Source of the DNA: Iphinoe sp. HA4291-MV1
Lineage (GTDB): Bacteria > Cyanobacteriota > Cyanobacteriia > Cyanobacteriales > Nostocaceae
Reading direction: 5' to 3'
Assembly: GCA_019359415.1 (NCBI GenBank)
Contig: JAHHHH010000065.1
Location: 1 to 43,862 of the forward strand
DNA: 43,862 nucleotides
Shown here piece by piece: positions 15,910 to 22,833 of the stretch; position 1 is the stretch's first letter, and the number at the start of each line of letters is the position of its first letter. The position numbers and the translations under genes are program-made. Below the pieces are notes generated by a model. That model was given only the letters and a program-made list of their open reading frames with translations, did no database searches and had not been told where the DNA came from.

Positions 15910-17420
15910 GCAATGAAGAATCATATCAACTCCTACAAAAAGCCGCCCAATGCTACCTCGAAGCTGGATGGCTCATAGAAGCCTGTCGAGTCTGGGAACA
16001 AATCGGCGATTACCACCAAGCCGCCCAAACCTACGAACAACAATCAAACTGGCAAAAAGCCGCCCAATGCTACCAAAAAGCTCAAAACTGGTCAAATGCT
16101 GCTCGTTGCTACCTGATGTGTGAACAGCCACAAGCAGCCGCCGATTGTTGGCTACAAGCAGGACAAATCCTGCAAGCCGCCTGGATTTGGGCAGATAAGC
16201 AAAAGCAATTTCACCGCACCCAAGCACAATTAACCAACATTGTTCCTCAAAACCAAACCCAAGCAATAGAAATAGAACTCATCACTGCCCGTTGTCAAGC
16301 CAGCACAGGCAAGAAAAGCGAAAGTGCCCTCATACTTAGAGAACAATTAGAGCCATTACTAAAACTACCCCAAAAGCATTTGTATGAATGGGCATTAACC
16401 ATCGCACAAGTACTAACTAGACCAGATTTAACAGCCCTGATATATGCTACAGCATACAGAGCAAAGATGCCTAATGCCTGTAAAGAATGGGAAAAATGGG
16501 CACTTTCAACCCTAGGAGATGCGACAGGAATACCCAAAGAAGAATCAACTGAGGAATCAGCCAGTTTTGAATTTGAAGTCGTCACCGTTAACCGTAAAGG
16601 TGAAATCATCAAACGAGTATGGCATCAAGCTAGATATTTCAGCGAACCCTTGGGAAATGGTATTGATTTAGAAATGGTTTACATACCAGGGGGGACTTTT
16701 ATGATGGGTTCACCAGAGGATGAGAAAGATAGCCAAAGCTATGAAAAACCTCAACATCAAGTGACAGTGCAACCATTCTACATGGGCAAATTCCAAATCA
16801 CCCAAGCACAATGGCGAGCGGTAGCGAACTTACCCAAAATTGAGCAAGACTTGAACCCAGAGCCTTCCAGATTAAAAGGAGAGAATCGCCCCGTGGAGTG
16901 TGTATCTTGGTATGATGCAGTGGAGTTCTGTGCCAGATTATCAAAAGCAACAGGCAAGGAATACAGATTACCCTCTGAAGCCGAATGGGAATATGCTTGC
17001 CGTGCTGGAACCATAACACCATTTCACTATGGGCAAACTTTAACCAGTCAATTAGTGAATTATGATGCCAGTTATACCTATGCAGAAGAAGAAGCAGGAG
17101 AATATCGAGAACAAACCACCCCAGTAGGCAGTTTTCCTCCCAACAGCTTTGGCTTATACGATATGCATGGGAATGTGTGGGAATTGTGTGCAGACCCCTG
17201 GCATAGTAACTATGAAGGAGCACCAAAGGATGGGAGGGTATGGACAGATAATGGTAATAATAATCATTCTTGTGTACTGCGGGGCGGCTCGTGGATCAAC
17301 CTTTCTAGGAATTGCCGCTCTGCGTACCGCTACAACTATCTTGCGCGCGACGTCATCTACAACCTTGTTGGTTTTCGAGTGAGTTGCGGGGTTGGGAGCA
17401 CTCTTCAGTGTGAGAGTTGA
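15906..17420 (+). CDS. TPR-like / FGE-domain protein 1, DGR variable protein
   Basis: A 504-residue protein coupled to the AAA+ gene (ATGA). Residues 1-120 are TPR-like helical repeats (AAQCYLEAGWLIEACRVWE, AAQTYEQQ, AAQCYQKAQ, AARCYLMCE). Residues about 245-500 are a formylglycine-generating-enzyme/sulfatase-modifying fold of C-type-lectin type: MVYIPGGTFMMGS, QPFYMGKFQITQAQWRAV, PVECVSWYDA.EFC, YRLPSEAEWEYACRAG, GLYDMHGNVWELC, VLRGGSW and VGFRVSCG. The C-terminal loop carries variable codons at 17295-17366. In DGR systems this fold displays diversified ligand-binding residues rather than modifying sulfatases. It ends GVGSTLQCES, differing from its two paralogues after the variable region. 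Confidence 0.87.
   Translation: MSNEESYQLLQKAAQCYLEAGWLIEACRVWEQIGDYHQAAQTYEQQSNWQKAAQCYQKAQNWSNAARCYLMCEQPQAAADCWLQAGQILQAAWIWADKQKQFHRTQAQLTNIVPQNQTQAIEIELITARCQASTGKKSESALILREQLEPLLKLPQKHLYEWALTIAQVLTRPDLTALIYATAYRAKMPNACKEWEKWALSTLGDATGIPKEESTEESASFEFEVVTVNRKGEIIKRVWHQARYFSEPLGNGIDLEMVYIPGGTFMMGSPEDEKDSQSYEKPQHQVTVQPFYMGKFQITQAQWRAVANLPKIEQDLNPEPSRLKGENRPVECVSWYDAVEFCARLSKATGKEYRLPSEAEWEYACRAGTITPFHYGQTLTSQLVNYDASYTYAEEEAGEYREQTTPVGSFPPNSFGLYDMHGNVWELCADPWHSNYEGAPKDGRVWTDNGNNNHSCVLRGGSWINLSRNCRSAYRYNYLARDVIYNLVGFRVSCGVGSTLQCES
17295..17366 (+). other. DGR-type variable region 1 (VR1)
   Basis: Twenty-four codons after RGGSW. Compared with VR2 and VR3, codons 1-3, 6, 13-16, 19, 20, 22 and 24 differ, always at positions 1 and 2 and never at position 3. 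Here they read ATC, AAC, CTT, AAT, TAC, AAC, TAT, CTT, GAC, GTC, TAC, CTT. Intervening codons (TCT AGG, TGC CGC TCT GCG TAC CGC, GCG CGC, ATC) are constant, as expected when only template adenines of AAY codons are randomised. Confidence 0.85.
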
Positions 17421-17548
17421 CAGGTGGGAATCTGTCGAGAGTACCGAAGAAGAGTCCAGCCTTATTCCTGTGATACTGGTGACAGTATCCGAAAATAAAA
17501 TTGAGTTGGGGAGCTTGGTAGGTTTTTAACCGAACAGTTCCTCAGCTC

Positions 17549-18440
17549 TACTAAACAAATTAAAAGTTAAAAGCCGCTTAAAATTAAATGTAAGAATTCA
17601 GGAGTCAGAATCCAGGAGTCAGAATAGTTAAAGAATCAGGAGAATATTTATCAATGAATATATCTCAGGATGCTAAACTCCTGACAAATTCACAGCTTCT
17701 GACTCCTGGGTGCTGAATTCTTACAATTAAACTAATCTCAGATTCTACAGTATAGAAAAAACCGAGCAGAGTGAACCCATCCCCAGACGAAGCGACTTCC
17801 ATAGAACTGCTACAAAAAGCCGCCCAATGCTACCTCGAAGCTGGATGGCTCATAGAAGCCTGTCGAGTCTGGGAACAAATCGGCGATTACCACCAAGCCG
17901 CCCAAACCTACGAACAACAAGCAAACTGGCAAAAAGCCGCCCAATGTTACCAAAAAGCTCAAAACTGGTCAAATGCTGCTCGCTGTTACCTGATGTGTGA
18001 ACAACCACAAGCAGCCGCCGATTGCTGGCTACAAGCAGGACAAATCCTACAAGCCGCCTGGATTTGGGCAGATAAGCAAAAGCAATTTCACCGCACCCAA
18101 GCACAATTAGCCAACATTATCCCTCAAAACCAAACCCAAGCAATAGAAATAGAACTGATAACTGCCCGTTGTCAAGCCAGCACAGGCAAGAAAAGCGAAA
18201 GCGCTCTCATACTTAGAGAGCAATTAGAGCCATTACTAAAACTACCCCAAAAGCATTTGTATGAATGGGCATTAACCATCGCACAAGTACTAACTAGACC
18301 AGATTTAACAGCCCTGATATATGCTACAGCCTACAGGGCAAAAATGCCTAATGCCTGTAAAGAATGGGAAAAATGGGCAATTTCAACCCTAGGAGATGCG
18401 ACAGGAATACCCAAAGAAGAATCAGCCGAGGAACTCGCAA
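17549..18440. repeat. About 892-bp segmental repeat, copy 1
   Basis: This block, covering 222 bp of upstream DNA and the first about 670 bp of the second FGE gene, matches 20698-21589 base for base by eye (constant offset 3149). It marks a recent duplication or gene conversion that carried the upstream region and the GTG start along. It begins abruptly at TACTAAACAAATT and ends at CTCGCAA. Confidence 0.85.
17590..17724. repeat. 135-bp inverted-repeat element (interspersed repeat)
   Basis: Ends GTAAGAATTCAG (17590-17601) and CTGAATTCTTAC (17713-17724) are perfect inverted repeats, and inside them CAGGAGTCAGAA occurs twice and its complement once, so it can fold as a long stem. A second copy lies at 20739-20873 upstream of FGE gene 3. 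The remaining gap 17421-17589 holds no gene. Confidence 0.75.
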
Positions 18441-19291
18441 GTTTTGAATTTGAAGTCGTCACCGTTAACCGCAAAGGTGAAATTATCAAACGAGTATGGC
18501 ATCAAGCCAGATATTTCAGCGAACCCTTGGGAAATGGTATTGATTTAGAAATGGTTTACATACCAGGGGGGACTTTTATCATGGGTTTACCACAGGAGGA
18601 GGAAAAAGATGATTGGAGTCAAGGAAAGGAAATTCCCCAACATCAAGTGACAGTGCAACCATTCTACATGGGCAAATTCCAAATCACCCAAGCACAATGG
18701 CGAGCGGTAGCGAATTTACCCAAAGTTGAGCGAGACTTGAACCCAGAGCCTTCTAGATTCAAAGGAGAGAATCGCCCCGTGGAGTGTGTATCTTGGTACG
18801 ATGTGGTGGAATTTTGTGCCCGACTGTCAAAAGCCACAGGTAAGGAATACAGATTACCCTCAGAAGCCGAATGGGAATATGCTTGCCGTGCTGGAACCAT
18901 AACACCATTTCACTATGGGCAAACTTTAACCAGTCAATTAGCGAATTATGATGCCAGTTATACCTATGCAGAAGAAGCAGCAGGAGAAAATCGAAGAGAA
19001 ACCACCCCAGTAGGCAGTTTTCCTCCCAACAGCTTTGGCTTATACGATATGCATGGGAATGTGTGGGAATTGTGTGCAGACCCCTGGCATAGTAACTATG
19101 AAGGAGCACCAAAGGATGGGAGGGTATGGACAGATAATGGTAATAATAATCATTCTTGTGTACTGCGGGGCGGCTCGTGGGACCACGATTCTAGGTATTG
19201 CCGCTCTGCGTACCGCGGCGCCTATGATGCGCGCGACGACATCTTCAACAATGTTGGTTTTCGAGTGAGTTGCGGGGTTGGGAGGACTTAG
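17771..19291 (+). CDS. TPR-like / FGE-domain protein 2, DGR variable protein
   Basis: A 506-residue paralogue of the preceding FGE protein, with the same TPR-like N-terminus and FGE fold. The start is GTG 17771 (MNPSPDEATSIELL), conserved exactly in the third copy; no canonical ribosome site is evident. It differs from copies 1 and 3 by a five- to six-codon longer loop after the first FGE strand (QEEEKDDWSQGKEIPQ) and by its variable residues at 19181-19252. It ends VSCGVGRT. Probably an interchangeable sensor or ligand-binding subunit for the AAA+ system. Confidence 0.87.
   Translation: MNPSPDEATSIELLQKAAQCYLEAGWLIEACRVWEQIGDYHQAAQTYEQQANWQKAAQCYQKAQNWSNAARCYLMCEQPQAAADCWLQAGQILQAAWIWADKQKQFHRTQAQLANIIPQNQTQAIEIELITARCQASTGKKSESALILREQLEPLLKLPQKHLYEWALTIAQVLTRPDLTALIYATAYRAKMPNACKEWEKWAISTLGDATGIPKEESAEELASFEFEVVTVNRKGEIIKRVWHQARYFSEPLGNGIDLEMVYIPGGTFIMGLPQEEEKDDWSQGKEIPQHQVTVQPFYMGKFQITQAQWRAVANLPKVERDLNPEPSRFKGENRPVECVSWYDVVEFCARLSKATGKEYRLPSEAEWEYACRAGTITPFHYGQTLTSQLANYDASYTYAEEAAGENRRETTPVGSFPPNSFGLYDMHGNVWELCADPWHSNYEGAPKDGRVWTDNGNNNHSCVLRGGSWDHDSRYCRSAYRGAYDARDDIFNNVGFRVSCGVGRT
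19181..19252 (+). other. DGR-type variable region 2 (VR2)
   Basis: Variable codons here: GAC, CAC, GAT, TAT, GGC, GCC, TAT, GAT, GAC, GAC, TTC, AAT. Third positions are identical to VR1 and VR3 in every column. The flanks (CGGGGCGGCTCGTGG before, GTTGGTTTTCGAGTGAGTTG after) are identical in all three copies, and the GC-rich 3' flank is the likely homing-initiation segment. Confidence 0.85.
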
Positions 19292-19686
19292 CCCTTTGCT
19301 CTTTTTTCCCTTTTCTCCTAAGAAACACAGGGAACTCTTAAGAAGGGAACTCTTAACAGGGAAGAAGGGAAAGAGGTGTTTCTTTCATTCGTTGCGGGCG
19401 TGTAATCGCGCCCCTTGGGCGCTCACATCTTGCACCAAGAAAAGTTTATTTAACTTTTACACACAGTACTAAGCCTCAAGTTCTTATTATTACGACAAAA
19501 GACAAGAAAAACCGTGTCACTTTCTTGCGCTGCTTTTAACTAAATCCGGGCTTATACGGTTAGGTGCAAGATCTGAGTTTTGCCCTTTTGCCCTTTTTTT
19601 ATTTTTCCCTTCTTTGTTGTTACATACAGTGGTTTGCAATTCAATGAGATACATTCGGACAGGCGAGGACACCCACCCCACAAGAA
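19292..19686. other. Gene-free spacer
   Basis: C/T-rich and purine-rich low-complexity text (CCCTTTTCTCC, GGGAAGAAGGG) without a credible gene. The same TTAGCCCTTTGCTCTTTTT run follows FGE gene 3. A short frame overlapping the FGE stop is not supported. Confidence 0.5.
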
Positions 19687-20209
19687 CTATTTATCCAAGT
19701 TTGAGTCAGAAAATAAAGATTCTAAATCTCGATAACCGCTAACCACCCGTGCAATCACAAGTCTATCTTCAAATAATCGATAAAAAATAATATAGCTATT
19801 CAAAGGTATTCCTCTAAGTGTCGGGTCAAAATTTGAGTAACTTCGTCCAATATTTGGAAACCTTGTGAGATATTCAGTAGACCGAAAAGATTTCTAGAAG
19901 GCTTACCATTGGGGCATTCTGGCGGATTGTATACAATCCGCCAGAATGCCCGTATCATCTGCGTTTTGAGCAATAGGGTTGTAGATGAGTTCTCCTGCTA
20001 AGGTAAGCGATCGCTCGACCCTGTGCCCAAAACATCGCCCCAAACCCTCATTCTTGCGTTGACTGACAAAAGTTTTCGGTCTACTGATATTGACACTTTT
20101 TATTAAACTCCTGAAGGAATCGTTCACCTGCTTCGATATCACGAGTTAGAAAATAATCTAAAATATCATCTAAATCACGACTGGCTTCTAATGAAATAGA
20201 GTATTGCAT
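19687..20209 (-). pseudogene. parE: ParE-type toxin gene interrupted by a MITE
   Basis: The minus-strand frame from ATG 20209 (MQYSISLEASRDLDDILDYF) is cut by the MITE at 19875-20086. Removing it with one ATATT copy restores a 101-residue RelE/ParE-fold toxin: ...FNKKCQ joins YLTRFPNIGRSYSNF, followed by LRGIPLNSYIIFYRL and IARVVSGYRDLESLF, to TAG at 19687-19689. The start overlaps the antitoxin stop (TAATG). Members poison DNA gyrase or cleave mRNA. The insertion removes the conserved C-terminal half, so the toxin is almost certainly dead. Confidence 0.85.
19875..20086. mobile_element. 212-bp MITE, family A, copy 4 (in parE)
   Basis: Same orientation as copy 2, terminal repeats CAGTAGACCGAAAA and TTTTCGGTCTACTG, duplications ATATT at 19870-19874 and 20087-20091, and palindrome at 19912-19951. 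Confidence 0.95.
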
Positions 20210-20475
20210 TATTCTTGACCCTCACGGGCTTGTCGTAACTTTCCTTCCAGCCGAGCCATTACCACCTCACTATCAAGCACCTCTCCCCGTTCAATTTGAG
20301 CAAGTCCAACAGCCACTTTTTGTCGAGTTTCTTCTTCCCAATTCTTGTACCCCTTTTCCCATTCTTCTAGTAGTTTTAACGCTTTAGTGACAACTTCTTC
20401 AGGATTCGTATATCTACCACTTGCTACTTGTGCTTGAATAAATTGCTCGTGTTCAGGTGCTAGTTGGATATACAT
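20209..20475 (-). CDS. parD: ParD-type antitoxin
   Basis: An 88-residue protein with a ribbon-helix-helix-like start (MYIQLAPEHEQFIQAQVASGRYTNPEEVVTKAL, given here as family pattern: beta strand, EqFI..qV.sGrY.n..EVV..AL.lLe) and a charged helical C-terminus that would wrap the toxin. It precedes the parE gene with a one-base overlap. It should bind its own promoter and neutralise ParE, and with parE broken it is an orphan antitoxin. Chance insertion in the toxin is tolerated because the antitoxin remains. Confidence 0.85.
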   Translation of the reverse strand: MYIQLAPEHEQFIQAQVASGRYTNPEEVVTKALKLLEEWEKGYKNWEEETRQKVAVGLAQIERGEVLDSEVVMARLEGKLRQAREGQE

Positions 20476-20624
20476 AAATTTTCTTCTAAATAATTAATTT
20501 TCTTACCCCTATTCTAATCCTAAAGCAGGAGCATCCCATGAATTATCTGTAGGGATTGAAATGTCATTGCGAGCGAAACGCAGTGAAGCGTAGAGCCTTT
20601 CCTGCGGAACGCTACGCGAACGGC

Positions 20625-20653
20625 ATAGCTGAGTCCCAAAGGGACTCAGCTAT
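20625..20653. other. 13-bp perfect stem with AAA loop in an interspersed repeat
   Basis: ATAGCTGAGTCCC-AAA-GGGACTCAGCTAT. It sits within repeat-like text (about 20553-20655, TCATTGCGAGCGAAACGC...) of a kind widely dispersed in cyanobacteria. The gap 20476-20919 otherwise holds the second copy of the 135-bp element and no gene. Confidence 0.7.
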
Positions 20654-20697
20654 CGCAAGAATCGTATTTTATGTTTTTTTCTGTTGACCTACCTACT

Positions 20698-21589
20698 TAC
20701 TAAACAAATTAAAAGTTAAAAGCCGCTTAAAATTAAATGTAAGAATTCAGGAGTCAGAATCCAGGAGTCAGAATAGTTAAAGAATCAGGAGAATATTTAT
20801 CAATGAATATATCTCAGGATGCTAAACTCCTGACAAATTCACAGCTTCTGACTCCTGGGTGCTGAATTCTTACAATTAAACTAATCTCAGATTCTACAGT
20901 ATAGAAAAAACCGAGCAGAGTGAACCCATCCCCAGACGAAGCGACTTCCATAGAACTGCTACAAAAAGCCGCCCAATGCTACCTCGAAGCTGGATGGCTC
21001 ATAGAAGCCTGTCGAGTCTGGGAACAAATCGGCGATTACCACCAAGCCGCCCAAACCTACGAACAACAAGCAAACTGGCAAAAAGCCGCCCAATGTTACC
21101 AAAAAGCTCAAAACTGGTCAAATGCTGCTCGCTGTTACCTGATGTGTGAACAACCACAAGCAGCCGCCGATTGCTGGCTACAAGCAGGACAAATCCTACA
21201 AGCCGCCTGGATTTGGGCAGATAAGCAAAAGCAATTTCACCGCACCCAAGCACAATTAGCCAACATTATCCCTCAAAACCAAACCCAAGCAATAGAAATA
21301 GAACTGATAACTGCCCGTTGTCAAGCCAGCACAGGCAAGAAAAGCGAAAGCGCTCTCATACTTAGAGAGCAATTAGAGCCATTACTAAAACTACCCCAAA
21401 AGCATTTGTATGAATGGGCATTAACCATCGCACAAGTACTAACTAGACCAGATTTAACAGCCCTGATATATGCTACAGCCTACAGGGCAAAAATGCCTAA
21501 TGCCTGTAAAGAATGGGAAAAATGGGCAATTTCAACCCTAGGAGATGCGACAGGAATACCCAAAGAAGAATCAGCCGAGGAACTCGCAA
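20698..21589. repeat. About 892-bp segmental repeat, copy 2
   Basis: Partner of 17549-18440, including the 135-bp inverted-repeat element (20739-20873) and the first about 670 bp of FGE gene 3. Confidence 0.85.
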
Positions 21590-22431
21590 CCTACGAATTT
21601 GAAGTCGTCAGCGTTAACCGCAAAGGTGAAATCATCAAACGAGTATGGCATCAAGCCAGATATTTCAGCGAACCCTTAGGAAATGGTATTGATTTAGAAA
21701 TGGTTTACATACCAGGGGGGACTTTTATCATGGGTTCTCCAGAGGATGAGAAAGATAGCCAAAGCTATGAAAAACCTCAACATCAAGTGACAGTGCAACC
21801 ATTCTACATGGGCAAATTCCAAATCACCCAAGCACAATGGCGAGCGGTAGCGAATTTACCCAAAATTGAGCAAGACTTGAACCCAGAGCCTTCAGAATTC
21901 AAAGGAGAGAATCGCCCCGTGGAGTGTGTATCTTGGTACGATGTGGTGGAATTTTGTGCCAGATTATCAAAAGCCACAGGTAAGGAATACAGATTACCCT
22001 CAGAAGCCGAATGGGAATATGCTTGCCGTGCTGGAACCATAACACCATTTCACTATGGGCAAACTTTAACCAGTCAATTAGTGAATTATTATGCCAGTTA
22101 TACCTATGCAGAAGAAGCAGCAGGAGAATATCGAAGAGAAACCACCCCAGTAGGAAGTTTTCCTCCCAATGGCTTTGGCTTATACGATATGCATGGGAAT
22201 GTGGAAGAATGGTGTGCAGACCCCTGGCATAGTAACTATGAAGGAGCACCAAATGATGGAAGGGTATGGACAGATAATGGTAATAATAATCATTCTTGTG
22301 TACTGCGGGGCGGCTCGTGGAACTTCTATTCTAGGTATTGCCGCTCTGCGTACCGCTTCGTCTGTGATGCGCGCGCCCTCATCAACAACGTTGTTGGTTT
22401 TCGAGTGAGTTGCGGGGTTGGGAGGACTTAG
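20920..22431 (+). CDS. TPR-like / FGE-domain protein 3, DGR variable protein
   Basis: A 503-residue third paralogue, GTG start at 20920. Its first about 223 codons match copy 2 exactly. The loop after the first FGE strand (GSPEDEKDSQSYEKPQ) matches copy 1 instead, and the following part returns to copy 2, so the gene is a mosaic. It alone reads GNVEEWCADPW where the others have GNVWELCADPW. It is separated from copy 2 by the parDE module, which runs on the opposite strand. Variable region at 22321-22392. Confidence 0.87.
   Translation: MNPSPDEATSIELLQKAAQCYLEAGWLIEACRVWEQIGDYHQAAQTYEQQANWQKAAQCYQKAQNWSNAARCYLMCEQPQAAADCWLQAGQILQAAWIWADKQKQFHRTQAQLANIIPQNQTQAIEIELITARCQASTGKKSESALILREQLEPLLKLPQKHLYEWALTIAQVLTRPDLTALIYATAYRAKMPNACKEWEKWAISTLGDATGIPKEESAEELATYEFEVVSVNRKGEIIKRVWHQARYFSEPLGNGIDLEMVYIPGGTFIMGSPEDEKDSQSYEKPQHQVTVQPFYMGKFQITQAQWRAVANLPKIEQDLNPEPSEFKGENRPVECVSWYDVVEFCARLSKATGKEYRLPSEAEWEYACRAGTITPFHYGQTLTSQLVNYYASYTYAEEAAGEYRRETTPVGSFPPNGFGLYDMHGNVEEWCADPWHSNYEGAPNDGRVWTDNGNNNHSCVLRGGSWNFYSRYCRSAYRFVCDARALINNVVGFRVSCGVGRT
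22321..22392 (+). other. DGR-type variable region 3 (VR3)
   Basis: Variable codons here: AAC, TTC, TAT, TAT, TTC, GTC, TGT, GAT, GCC, CTC, AAC, GTT. Together the three copies vary at 21 of 72 nucleotides, all in codon positions 1 and 2. Every position can be explained by adenine in an inferred AAY template. Confidence 0.85.
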
Positions 22432-22833
22432 CCCTTTGCTCTTTTTCCTCTTTTGCCCTTTTTAAATTTTTTTTAATTTTTTCACTTTTTGACACATTAT
22501 ATGGTAGGGTTCTTTGACAAAAACAAATTAGATAATAAATCTAATTCACATCGTTGAAAACCAGTAATTGTAAAAAAAATACTTCCAAAAAAGACGGCAG
22601 ATAAAAGGAGAGAAAAATATAAGGATTTGCAATTCAATCAGTGACATCTGTAAGGGTGCAAAGCCTTGCACTCCCAGATTGGGAGCAATTCACGCAGACG
22701 AAAACCGCCATAATTTACCAAACTCTTGTGGCGGACTACTAGAATAAATGTATAGAATTTCTTCGTAAATAACAGCTAGCTGGAGTAATCCTGTCGCTAA
22801 AGTAGAAAAAATGTCTCATATCTTTTAGTAGGC
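22432..22833. other. Gene-free spacer
   Basis: T-rich tract (22450-22490), then AT-rich DNA with two TTGACA hexamers (22489-22494 and 22514-22519) that lack well-spaced -10 boxes. A small inverted repeat GGGTGCAAAG...CTTGCACTCCC lies at about 22654-22675. A promoter for the last two cassette genes could lie here but I cannot fix it. Confidence 0.4.

Noticed and set aside
17149-22408. Overlapping frames on both strands of the FGE genes and TPR regions
   Set aside because: They recur identically in all three paralogues only because the underlying gene is repeated, and none has conserved features.
15906-22431. Genuine formylglycine-generating enzymes for sulfatases
   Set aside because: No sulfatase is nearby, the proteins have TPR-like fusions, and variable C-terminal loops point to a binding scaffold.
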